64,000 bases of DNA, taken from positions 744,001 through 808,000 of the forward strand of contig CANMSD010000002.1 in the NCBI GenBank assembly GCA_947500645.1. Direction: 5' to 3'. Shown here one piece after another: positions 47,705 through 55,832 of this stretch. Each line of letters starts with the position of its first letter. Position 1 is the first letter of the stretch. The notes beneath the pieces were generated by a model. That model did no database searches and was not told where the DNA came from. It worked only from the letters and a program-made list of their open reading frames with translations. Both the position numbers and the translations under genes were made by a program. The DNA is from an uncultured Erythrobacter sp. GTDB taxonomy: Bacteria; Pseudomonadota; Alphaproteobacteria; Sphingomonadales; Sphingomonadaceae.

Positions 47705-48930
47705 TACACCGCCCGTTCGAAGACGGCAGCGATGCCCTGCCCGCCGCCAATGCACATCGTCTCCAGGCCATAGCGTGCTTCGCGGCGGTGCATTTCATGG
47801 GCCATATCGGCCAGTATACGACCGCCAGTCGCGCCGATCGGGTGGCCTAGCGAAATGCCCGAACCATTGACGTTAAGGATATCGTGACGGGAATCGTCCT
47901 GCGACCAACCCCAGCCCTTAAGCACGGCAAGCACCTGCGGAGCGAAGGCTTCGTTAAGCTCGATCAGATCGATATCGTCCCATGAGTAACCGCGCCGTTC
48001 GAACAAGCGTTCGACTGCTGGAACTGGCCCGATCCCCATGCGCGATGGATCGCAGCCTGCTGCGGCCCAGCCGCCGAACCACAGGCTTGGTGTCAGGCCG
48101 AGTTCCTCGAGCTTGTCTTCCGCCACAACCAGACACGCCGCCGCAGCGTCATTCTGTTGGCTTGCGTTGCCGGCGGTGACGATGGCATCCGGATCGCGTC
48201 TCAGGTCGAGCGCGCGCAATTTGCTGAGTGTCTCCATCGAGGCATCCGCGCGAAAACCTTCGTCGCGGTCGAATGTGATCGGATCGCCGCGGCGTTGTGG
48301 GACGTCCACTTTGACCAATTGCGCATCGAACTTGCCCGCATCCCAAGCCGCCGCCGCGTTTTGGTGGCTGCGCACGGCATAGGCGTCGGCCTGCTCGCGT
48401 GTGATTTCATAATCCTTGGCGAGGTTTTCCGCCGTCTCGATCATGCCGGTGATCACGCCAAAGCGCTCGATTGGCTGGCTCATCAGCCGCCCGCGAGACA
48501 GGCGATCATGCAGGGTGATGTCGCCCATGCGCGCGCCGCCGCGCCCTTGGATCGTGTAATGCTCGACGTTCGACATGCTCTCGCATCCTCCCGCGACCAC
48601 GACGTCCGCCATGCCGGTCTCAACCATCATCGCCGCATTGGCGACAGCTTGCAGGCCCGAACCGCAGCGCCGGTCGAGCTGGTATCCGGGCACTTCAAGC
48701 GGCAAACCTGCCGCGAGCCATGACCAGTGCCCGATCGCAGGGGCCTCCGCGTTGCCATAGCCCTGCGAGAAGACGACATCGTCGACGCGTTCGGGATCGA
48801 TCCCGCTGCGCTCGACCAACGCGTTCAGGATTATCGCACCCAACTCGCCTGCATTGAGAGAGGACAGTCCTCCGAGAAATTTGCCCACGGGTGTGCGGAG
48901 CGGCGATACGATTGCGGCGCGTCTGGTCAT
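47704..48930 (-). CDS. Thiolase-family acyl-CoA acetyltransferase
   Basis: A 408-residue thiolase. Cys in DRRCGSGLQAV is the nucleophile, GHPIGATGGR holds the catalytic His, and CIGGGQGIAAVFE closes the active site. It probably cleaves a 3-ketoacyl-CoA in this catabolic cluster. It overlaps the CoA transferase gene by four bases at its start and the dehydratase by one base at its end, so the three are tightly coupled. Confidence 0.92.
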   Translation of the reverse strand: MTRRAAIVSPLRTPVGKFLGGLSSLNAGELGAIILNALVERSGIDPERVDDVVFSQGYGNAEAPAIGHWSWLAAGLPLEVPGYQLDRRCGSGLQAVANAAMMVETGMADVVVAGGCESMSNVEHYTIQGRGGARMGDITLHDRLSRGRLMSQPIERFGVITGMIETAENLAKDYEITREQADAYAVRSHQNAAAAWDAGKFDAQLVKVDVPQRRGDPITFDRDEGFRADASMETLSKLRALDLRRDPDAIVTAGNASQQNDAAAACLVVAEDKLEELGLTPSLWFGGWAAAGCDPSRMGIGPVPAVERLFERRGYSWDDIDLIELNEAFAPQVLAVLKGWGWSQDDSRHDILNVNGSGISLGHPIGATGGRILADMAHEMHRREARYGLETMCIGGGQGIAAVFERAV

Positions 48931-50171
48931 CTTGAATCCTTATCTGAAAGCGCAACTGTGCCCGTGTCCACTAGCTTGCCAATCGCTCCGGAAGATAGCC
49001 CCAGCCGCTCGGCAAGCACTTCTTCGCTATGCTGGCCGAGATAGGGCGCGGGTGACGGATCGCCTGCTTCGTGTTCTGGCAGGTTCGCAAAACTGCGTGT
49101 GGCAGGATATTCGAAACCGGAAGGGTTTGCGGGCGAGGGACCGAACAGCGGATTGTCAGCGACCAATACCGGATCGTTCGCCGCCTCATGCGCGGTACGA
49201 TAGCGTTCGAACGTGCAACCATGCGCCGCCATGCGAGCAGCGAGCGCCTCGTAATCGTGGCTGCCTGCGACCCCTTGGAACAGTCCGCATAGGGCATCGC
49301 GGTGAGTGAAGCGTGGTTCGTCGCCGGAGGAGAAATCAACGCCTAACTCCGTTTCCAGCTGGGCAATGGGCGTGGCCAGACCGAACGCCTCGACCAGTCC
49401 GGCCCATTGCTTGGCGGTCAGGGCCGCGACCATGAAGCGCTTGCCATCCTTGCTGCGGAAATCGCGCCCAAATGCGCCCCAGATCGCATTGCCCAATCGC
49501 TCGCGATCTGACCCCCGATAGAGCATCTCGGCCATCATCCCGGAATTGGCGACCGTGCCAATCGCCACATCACCAAGCGGGACACGCACTTCGCTGCCCT
49601 CGCCGGTGGCCGTGCGGTGATGCAACGCCGAAAGTAGCGCGAAGGCCGAATAAGCGCCGGTGATGAAATCCCATGCGGGCAAAACCTGATTGACCGGCGG
49701 CGCGGTTTCCATCTCCCATTCCGCCGGCCCGGTCATCAGCGGGTACCCGGACGCGGCGTTGACAGTGAAGTCCATCGCCTGGCGCCCATCGTGCCAGCCC
49801 ATGATGCGAACCGAGATCATGTCGTCTTGGTCGCTTGGGCGTTTCGCCGCCATCGCTGCATGGCTTAGGAAGCTCTTTTCCGGCAAGTTCGTAATGCACT
49901 GCCCGGTCTTGGCAGCTAGCTCGACGCACAATTCGCGGCCCTCGCCAGAGCGCAGATCGAGCGCGACCGATTTCTTCGCGCGGTTGAGGTTCTCCCAGCT
50001 GAGCGAGCGGCCTTCCTTAGTTAGCATGAAGCGGTCGTAATCGAGCCCGCCCGCCTTATGATCGACGCGGATAACCTCGGCGCCCATTTGCGCGCAATAA
50101 AGGCCCGCCGTGGGCGAGGCGACGAAGCTAGAAACTTCGATGATCGAGAGGTCGGAGAGAAGTTGGTACAT
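48927..50171 (-). CDS. CaiB/BaiF-family CoA transferase
   Basis: A 414-residue class III CoA transferase. The N-terminus has SFVASPTAGLYCAQMGAEVI, and NRAKKSVALDLRSGEG is the CoA-binding stretch. These enzymes pass CoA between acids, often to activate a carboxylic acid for degradation. The substrate is not clear. It has a four-base overlap with the thiolase, and PAL-2 sits 35 bases before the start, between it and the acyl-CoA dehydrogenase. Confidence 0.9.
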   Translation of the reverse strand: MYQLLSDLSIIEVSSFVASPTAGLYCAQMGAEVIRVDHKAGGLDYDRFMLTKEGRSLSWENLNRAKKSVALDLRSGEGRELCVELAAKTGQCITNLPEKSFLSHAAMAAKRPSDQDDMISVRIMGWHDGRQAMDFTVNAASGYPLMTGPAEWEMETAPPVNQVLPAWDFITGAYSAFALLSALHHRTATGEGSEVRVPLGDVAIGTVANSGMMAEMLYRGSDRERLGNAIWGAFGRDFRSKDGKRFMVAALTAKQWAGLVEAFGLATPIAQLETELGVDFSSGDEPRFTHRDALCGLFQGVAGSHDYEALAARMAAHGCTFERYRTAHEAANDPVLVADNPLFGPSPANPSGFEYPATRSFANLPEHEAGDPSPAPYLGQHSEEVLAERLGLSSGAIGKLVDTGTVALSDKDSR

Positions 50172-50206
50172 GGTGTTCTTTCTCTTGCGGCTCGCTTACG
50201 CTCGCG

Positions 50207-50294
50207 CCGTAGCCACCCGCGCCCTCCACCCTTCCACCCGGAGCCTACCGGGATACCATCCGGGTGGAAGGGTGGAGGGCGCGGGTGGCTACGG
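50207..50294. repeat. Long palindromic repeat PAL-2
   Basis: Two 36-base arms (50207-50242 and 50259-50294) match perfectly around a 16-base loop, GCCTACCGGGATACCA. Compared with PAL-1, changes in one arm are matched in the other. The loop is the exact reverse complement of the PAL-3 loop. It lies between the acyl-CoA dehydrogenase and CoA transferase genes inside a likely operon. Confidence 0.93.
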
Positions 50295-50334
50295 TCTAGG
50301 TCAGGCGGATGCCTGACCGCACGCGGAAAAACAA

Positions 50335-51510
50335 TCAACCATTCGCCGCTTCCCATTCGCGCAGCATGTGCTTGGCGATCTGCAGCTGCAGGATCTGGGT
50401 TGTGCCCTCGTAAATCCGGTAGATGCGAGCATCGCGATAGAAGCGCTCTGCATCGTATTCGGCGAGATAGCCCGCGCCGCCATAGATTTGGACGACCCGG
50501 TCAACCACACGGCCACACATTTCCGATGCGAACACTTTGAACGCGGCTGCCTTCGTGATGATGTTCTCGCCGCGATCAGCCCGCGCAGTCACATCGCGCA
50601 TCATACATTCGGCAGCGTAAATCTCGGTCTCGCTGTCAGCCAGCATGGCCTGGATTAACTGAAAGCGGGCGATGGGCTCGCCAAACGCCTTGCGCTCATT
50701 GGCATAGCGCAGCGCGCTGTCGAGCGCGCGGCGGGCATAGCCTGTCGCAGCTGCTCCCACGGAGATCCGACCGTTGTCGAGGCTCTGCATTGCAAAACGG
50801 AAGCCCTTGCCAGTTTCACCGCCGAGCAGGGCATCGCCAGGCACTTTCACCTCGTCGAGCATTATGTCGGAGATGTGCGATCCCGCCTGCCCCATTTTCT
50901 TGTCGGGCGACCCGGTCGAGATACCCGGCGTATCCATCGGCACTAGGAAGGCGCTGACGTGTGCATTCTTGGGCAGCGCTTCCTTTTCCGTGCGCGCCAT
51001 GATCAGCGCGACATCGGCGTGCGGGGCGTTGGTGATATAGCGCTTGGTACCGTTCAAGACCCAGCCATTGCCATCCGGATCTGGCGTGGCGGTTGTGGCC
51101 ATTGCCGCGCTGTCGCTGCCTGAACCGGGTTCTGTCAGGCCGAAACAGGCAATCTTGCCCTCGACCAGCTTGGGATACCATTCCGCGCGTTGAGCTTCGG
51201 TCGCACCGTTCTTCAGCGCGCTCGCAAACATGCCGATATTGATCGAGAAGATCGAGCGATAGGCTGGCGCAGCATAACTCATCGCGTTGACCACACGGGC
51301 ATATTGTGTGGTGTTGAGCCCCGCGCCGCCATACTCTTCAGGCACGGAAATCCCGAACAGGCCCATATCGCGCATCTCATCGACGATCTCGGCTGGCACG
51401 CGATCCTGTTCGATCACATCGTCCTCGGCAGGGATCAGGCGTTCGCTCACATAGCGGTCCAATTGTTCGGCGAATTGCTCGAACGTGTCCTGATCCATTC
51501 CGGTGTTCAT
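50335..51510 (-). CDS. Acyl-CoA dehydrogenase
   Basis: A 391-residue FAD enzyme that makes a 2,3-double bond in acyl-CoA. It has FGLTEPGSGSD and the FAD-binding region QIYGGAGYLAEYDAERFYRD. The catalytic Glu is in RIYEGTTQI. I start at ATG 51510 (MNTGMDQDTF); the frame is open to 51558 but that overlaps the preceding lipoprotein gene. It leads the CoA transferase, thiolase and dehydratase genes on the same strand. Confidence 0.94.
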   Translation of the reverse strand: MNTGMDQDTFEQFAEQLDRYVSERLIPAEDDVIEQDRVPAEIVDEMRDMGLFGISVPEEYGGAGLNTTQYARVVNAMSYAAPAYRSIFSINIGMFASALKNGATEAQRAEWYPKLVEGKIACFGLTEPGSGSDSAAMATTATPDPDGNGWVLNGTKRYITNAPHADVALIMARTEKEALPKNAHVSAFLVPMDTPGISTGSPDKKMGQAGSHISDIMLDEVKVPGDALLGGETGKGFRFAMQSLDNGRISVGAAATGYARRALDSALRYANERKAFGEPIARFQLIQAMLADSETEIYAAECMMRDVTARADRGENIITKAAAFKVFASEMCGRVVDRVVQIYGGAGYLAEYDAERFYRDARIYRIYEGTTQILQLQIAKHMLREWEAANG

Positions 51511-51523
51511 GCGTGTCTTGTCC

Positions 51524-51832
51524 TCAATTGTCGGCTTCTGTTTCAGCCACCGTCGCATCTTCTGGCGGAGCTACCGTGGCTGGACTTTCTGGCAAGGCCT
51601 CGGGCGGTAGCTGCCGGGCGTCCAGCATCTCTGCCGCTTCATCAAGCGCCTGAGCTTCGCCTTCGCTGACCGCACCGGGGCCAGTGCTGCTACCGCCGCC
51701 ATTACAGGCCGCGAGCGTAAGGACGAACAGTGCAGAGGGAGTAGCGCGGCGAACGGACTGAAAAATGGAGAAGCGGGCAGGCACCAGGCCGCTTTTGGCA
51801 TGGCTGGCCACGACCCGCTTCTCCCTCATCAC
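51524..51832 (-). CDS. Small acidic lipoprotein (hypothetical)
   Basis: 102 residues with lipobox LAAC near residue 43 after an unusually long basic n-region; a later start is possible. The mature part is Ala/Glu/Pro-rich and strongly acidic (QALDEAAEMLDARQLPPEAL). It has the same layout as the next lipoprotein upstream and lies six bases after it. No family known. It stops 13 bases before the acyl-CoA dehydrogenase start. Confidence 0.55.
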   Translation of the reverse strand: MMREKRVVASHAKSGLVPARFSIFQSVRRATPSALFVLTLAACNGGGSSTGPGAVSEGEAQALDEAAEMLDARQLPPEALPESPATVAPPEDATVAETEADN

Positions 51833-51838
51833 CTTGGC

Positions 51839-52186
51839 TTACTGGTCGGCGGCGTTTTCAGCTGCGTCGACCACGTCTTGAATGTCGGCGCTTGCCTCTT
51901 CGGCAGCTTCCGCAGCGGCAGCGGCTTCGTCAGCCACTGCAGCGGCGGCATCGGCTGCGCTTTCAGCGGTTTCCTGAGACACTGCGGTGTCAGCCGGATC
52001 GGCTTCTTCGGTTGCGGCTGCGTTTGCATCTTCGACCGGTGCATCTTCGACCGGCTCAAGCGCATCGTCGGCTGGCATTTCTACCGTGTCTGCGGTTGCT
52101 TCGACCGATGCGTCGTCTGCGCTGCCGCAGGCCGCGAGAGCGAGTGTGGCACCGGCGAAGGCGAGCGTGCTTACAAGTTTCTTCAT
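51839..52186 (-). CDS. Small acidic alanine-rich lipoprotein (hypothetical)
   Basis: 115 residues. MKKLVSTLAFAGATLALAAC is a clean lipoprotein signal. The mature chain is almost only Ala, Glu, Asp, Val and Ser, with a helical Ala/Glu C-terminus (AADAAAAVADEAAAAAEAAE). AGGAGG with good spacing precedes ATG 52186. A longer frame from 52210 is unlikely. It probably lies in the envelope as a spacer or surface-charge protein; no family recognised. Confidence 0.65.
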   Translation of the reverse strand: MKKLVSTLAFAGATLALAACGSADDASVEATADTVEMPADDALEPVEDAPVEDANAAATEEADPADTAVSQETAESAADAAAAVADEAAAAAEAAEEASADIQDVVDAAENAADQ

Positions 52187-52378
52187 GGGTATTCCTCCTG
52201 ATGATCCCAAAATTCTGAATGGCTGGCGTGCATCCGCACCCAGGCCCCGCGACGGTGTAGCCGCCAGTTAGGGCGCTCGCCAAGCGTCAATTAAACATTC
52301 CAGCAAAGACTTGTGCCGCGCAGGGACGCGCGAATTTGCGCAATCTTGGCGTATCTGCGCTCTGCTAAAGCGCTGATC

Positions 52379-53320
52379 ATGACGTACAAACTGACCGCAT
52401 CCGCACTTGCCCTTGCACTTTTGGCTCCAACTGCCGTGGCACAGAGCTCCGGCGGAAATTTTACAATTGTCGAAACCGGGCGGTCCTATAGCTCGCTGCA
52501 AAGCGCCGTGAATGCGGTCGGCTCGCGCAAGGCGACCATATCGGTCGCTCCGGGAACCTATCGCCAGTGCGCTGTGCAGGAAGCGGGAGTGATTACATAC
52601 ACCGCCGAAAAGGCGGGCAGCGCGGTGTTTGAACGCACTGCCTGCGAAGGCAAAGCGGCGCTGGTGTTGCGCGGTGTAGGCGCGGAAATTCGCGGGATTA
52701 CATTTCGCGGCATTTCGGTAAGCGATGGCAACGGTGCGGGCATCCGGCTGGAACGCGGCAGTCTCAATATCGCCTATTCACGGTTCGAGGATAGCCAGCA
52801 GGGCATTCTCACCGCCGATGACGCGCAAGGGTTCATATACATCGCTCGCTCGACCTTTAGCGGGCTGGGCACGTGCGAGCATTCGGCAGGCTGCGCGCAT
52901 TCGATCTATGTCGGAAATTACGGCGAGCTGTCGGTGGTCGATAGCCGGTTCGAGCGCGGCACTGGCGGGCACTATGTAAAGGCACGCTCGGGCAAGGTAA
53001 CCATTCGCGGCAATTCGTTCGACGATGCGAGCGGACGCGGCACCAATTACATGATCGACCTGCCAGCGGGCGCGCGCGGCACGATCACGGGCAATTGGTT
53101 TATGCAGGGGCGCGACAAGGAGAATTACTCCGCCTTTATCGCGCTCGGTGCGGAGAGCGTGCTGCACCCATCCGACGGTCTGCGTGTCCAGAATAATGAA
53201 GCACGATTTGTGCCGGGCCTGCGCCGATCAAGCGCTTTTCTGGCCGATTGGACGAGCTCTCGCGTGGTGATGAGCGGCAACCGCCTGATGGAAGGCGTAA
53301 CGCAATACCAGGAGCGATAG
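52379..53320 (+). CDS. Secreted right-handed parallel beta-helix protein
   Basis: A 313-residue protein with a signal peptide (about 1-22, ending PTAVAQ). The repeated short strands, such as ITFRGISVSDGNGAGIRLE, NIAYSRFEDSQQGI and VTIRGNSFDDAS, are typical of a right-handed parallel beta-helix with NxF/NxW turns. Such folds bind or cleave polysaccharides, but no catalytic set is evident. It has two Cys pairs (CAVQ/ACEG and TCEHSAGCAH). The start is ATG 52379. Confidence 0.75.
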   Translation: MTYKLTASALALALLAPTAVAQSSGGNFTIVETGRSYSSLQSAVNAVGSRKATISVAPGTYRQCAVQEAGVITYTAEKAGSAVFERTACEGKAALVLRGVGAEIRGITFRGISVSDGNGAGIRLERGSLNIAYSRFEDSQQGILTADDAQGFIYIARSTFSGLGTCEHSAGCAHSIYVGNYGELSVVDSRFERGTGGHYVKARSGKVTIRGNSFDDASGRGTNYMIDLPAGARGTITGNWFMQGRDKENYSAFIALGAESVLHPSDGLRVQNNEARFVPGLRRSSAFLADWTSSRVVMSGNRLMEGVTQYQER

Positions 53321-53324
53321 GCGT

Positions 53325-53825
53325 TCAACCAAACCCGGGTGCGAAGGCAACCTCACCGCTGGGCAAATCGCCGTCTAGTACCAGGCATTGGAAATATTCC
53401 GCAGGTCCGCCGGAATAGGTCAGCTGCGGATCGTGCTTGAAGCCAAAGCGCGAATAATAGTCGGGGCTGCCAAGCAACACGATGCCCTTGGCACCAACAA
53501 CGCGCATATCGGCGATCCCGCGCCGGATCAGCCTGCCGCCGATATCCTGACCCTGCAATTCAGGCACGACCGAGACCGGGCCGAGTCCGTACCAGTCGCT
53601 CGTGTCATCGCCGATCGTGACAGGCGAAAAGGCGATATGTCCGACAATACGCTTTGCGTCCTCGGCAACCAGCGACAGGGTCAAATCACCATCGGCACGC
53701 AAGCGATCGATCAAATCCGGCTCGTCTCCGTCGCTGAACGGCATTGGACGAAATGCTTGCTCGGTGATCGCGTGAATCGTGCCCTCATCGCCCGGAGCTT
53801 CAGGTCGGAGTGTGATAGCGGTCAT
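53325..53825 (-). CDS. GNAT-family N-acetyltransferase
   Basis: A 166-residue acetyltransferase. VVPELQGQDIGGRLIRRGI is the acetyl-CoA loop, and LLGSPDYYSRFGFKHDPQL and GGPAEYFQCLVL match the predicted N-acetyltransferase group (COG3153 type, YhbS-like). The substrate is unknown. ATG 53825 overlaps the ribA stop by four bases, so it is the last gene of an xth-ribA-GNAT unit. Confidence 0.87.
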   Translation of the reverse strand: MTAITLRPEAPGDEGTIHAITEQAFRPMPFSDGDEPDLIDRLRADGDLTLSLVAEDAKRIVGHIAFSPVTIGDDTSDWYGLGPVSVVPELQGQDIGGRLIRRGIADMRVVGAKGIVLLGSPDYYSRFGFKHDPQLTYSGGPAEYFQCLVLDGDLPSGEVAFAPGFG

Positions 53826-54901
53826 TTTAGTAAGTGCCCCGATTTGTCCCGCTTCGTGGCGAGATAGCGCGCATTGAACGGATTGTCGGGTAGTTGGTGC
53901 GGAACGCGTTCGCTGACCTCAACACCCGCTTCAACAAGCGCGTCCACTTTGCGCGGATTGTTGGTCATCAGCCGGATGCTCCGCGCGCCGATCAGTTCGA
54001 GCATTCGCGCTGCCACCGGAAAATCGCGCGCTTCGTCCGGTAAGCCCAGCCGCTCATTCGCCTCGACCGTGTCGAAACCCGCATCCTGCAGGCTGTAGGC
54101 GCGCAGCTTGTTGATCAGGCCAATCCCGCGCCCTTCCTGCCTTAGGTAGAGCAGCACGCCCCAACCGCCGCGCTCCGCCTCTTCGGCCATTGCGGCCAGC
54201 GCAGCATCGAGCTGCGGCCCGCAATCGCATTTCAGGCTGCCGAGGATATCGCCGGTAAGGCATTCGGAATGGAGCCGCACCAGCGGCAGCTTGTCGCCTG
54301 TCTGTTCGCCAATGATGAGTGCGGCGTGCTCGCGTGTGTCTGCGCTCGAGCGAAAGGCGACGATCTGCGCATCCTCGCTGGCGCTGACGGGCAGGCGCGC
54401 CCGCGTGGCAATCTGCAGTGCGCCTGTTTGCTTGTATTCGGAAAGGTCGCTCGCGCTCACAGGCTGCGCTTCACCTGCACCAGCAGGATCGACCAGGAAG
54501 GCCGGGAGGATGCCTGCGATCCGCGCGAGCTCTAGCGCGGCGCTCGCCACCTCTTCCCACGCGATCGCTTCGGCTCGGAATGGCCCCTTCAGCGGGTTAT
54601 CGAGATCGAGCGCCGGGTCGGCGATGGGTAATGCGCTGGCCATGTCGAACGGTTCTCCGCTCCGGATCAGCACCGGCGCATGTGGAACAGCCGCTTCGCG
54701 CTGATTGGCGAGCTTCAGAGTGGCGGCGCGCGCGGCGGAGATCAGCATACGGTCGGCGGTGGCGCTGCGCGTGATCGCGGTCTCTACTGGCAGCAGGACT
54801 GGTCCATTCTCAAACGCAAGCGGCCAGCCGTGACGCAGCGCATCGACCGCTTGGGCCGCGCGCCTAGCAGGGGAAGGAATGGAGGCGCTGGCCTCGCTCA
54901 G
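53822..54901 (-). CDS. ribA: GTP cyclohydrolase II, apparent CTG start
   Basis: Opens the GTP ring in the first step of riboflavin synthesis. The zinc Cys set is visible in HSECLTGDILGSLKCDCGPQ, with YLRQEGRGIGLINKLRAY and TNNPRKVDAL following. The first ATG is 54748 (MLISAARAATLK), but the frame upstream reads like protein (DALRHGWPLAFENGPVLLP) and holds no ATG, GTG or TTG after its TGA. CTG 54901 overlaps the xth stop as CTGA with GGAG eight bases upstream, so I extend to it (359 residues). An N-terminal region of about 170 residues precedes the RibA domain; in this form RibB is not fused. Confidence 0.8.
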   Translation of the reverse strand: MSEASASIPSPARRAAQAVDALRHGWPLAFENGPVLLPVETAITRSATADRMLISAARAATLKLANQREAAVPHAPVLIRSGEPFDMASALPIADPALDLDNPLKGPFRAEAIAWEEVASAALELARIAGILPAFLVDPAGAGEAQPVSASDLSEYKQTGALQIATRARLPVSASEDAQIVAFRSSADTREHAALIIGEQTGDKLPLVRLHSECLTGDILGSLKCDCGPQLDAALAAMAEEAERGGWGVLLYLRQEGRGIGLINKLRAYSLQDAGFDTVEANERLGLPDEARDFPVAARMLELIGARSIRLMTNNPRKVDALVEAGVEVSERVPHQLPDNPFNARYLATKRDKSGHLLK

Positions 54902-55692
54902 AGTTCAAACTCCGTGATCAGCGGGATGTGATCTGATGGCTTTTCCCAGCTGCGCGTGTCCTCACGGATGCGATGCCCGCTCGCCTGTTTCGCGAGCGCC
55001 GCGCTGGCCCACATATGGTCAAGCCGCCGCCCCCGATCGTTCTTGCGATAATCCGGTGAGCGATAGGACCACCAGCTGTAATAGCGCTCTGGATCCTTGA
55101 TGAATTCGCGGCCGACATCGACCCACTCATGCGCGGCCTTGAACCGATCGAGCGTATCCACTTCGATCGGCGTGTGGCTGACGACCTTGAGCAATTGCTT
55201 ATGCCCCCACACGTCGCTTTCAAGCGGAGCGATGTTGAAATCGCCAACGATCATGGTCGGGCGGTCAATATCCTTTGCCCAGCCGGTCATCCGCTCCAGG
55301 AAGTCGAGCTTCTGGCCGAATTTCGGATTTACGTCACGGTCGGGCACGTCGCCGCCAGCGGGCACATAGACATTGTCGAGATACATGCCCTTTCCCTGGT
55401 CGAGCAGCTCCACACCGACATGGCGAGCCTCGCCATTGGCTTGCCAATCGTGGCGGGAATATTCGCGCAGCGGAATACGACTGATCGTGGCGACGCCGTG
55501 ATAGCCTTTCTGCCCATGTACCGCGATGTGCTCGTAGCCCAGCGCGGCCAGCGGCTCGGCTGGAAACTGATGCTCCTGACATTTGATCTCCTGCAAGCAG
55601 AGAACGTCGGGCGTCTCCTCTTTCAGAAAACGCTCGACAATCGGGAGGCGCAGGCGGACAGAATTGATGTTCCAGGTGGCGATAGAGATCAT
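54898..55692 (-). CDS. xth: Exodeoxyribonuclease III
   Basis: A 264-residue AP endonuclease and 3'-5' exonuclease for base-excision repair. The motifs TPDVLCLQEIKCQ (metal Glu), GDFNIAP (Asp, Asn) and SDHIPL (catalytic Asp-His) are all present. The start is ATG 55692. The stop TGA overlaps the proposed CTG start of ribA, and GGAG for ribA lies in the xth 3' end. Confidence 0.95.
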   Translation of the reverse strand: MISIATWNINSVRLRLPIVERFLKEETPDVLCLQEIKCQEHQFPAEPLAALGYEHIAVHGQKGYHGVATISRIPLREYSRHDWQANGEARHVGVELLDQGKGMYLDNVYVPAGGDVPDRDVNPKFGQKLDFLERMTGWAKDIDRPTMIVGDFNIAPLESDVWGHKQLLKVVSHTPIEVDTLDRFKAAHEWVDVGREFIKDPERYYSWWSYRSPDYRKNDRGRRLDHMWASAALAKQASGHRIREDTRSWEKPSDHIPLITEFEL

Positions 55693-55832
55693 GCCACCCG
55701 CTTTAGGTGCGCCCCTATCGGCTTAGCAAGATGCCAATGATGGAAAAGCGATGCATCATGCGAGACTTTCACTTTCCTGTCGCATCAGATGCGGATAGCG
55801 AAGTATCGGACAATTTTGGAAGGGCACCAATC

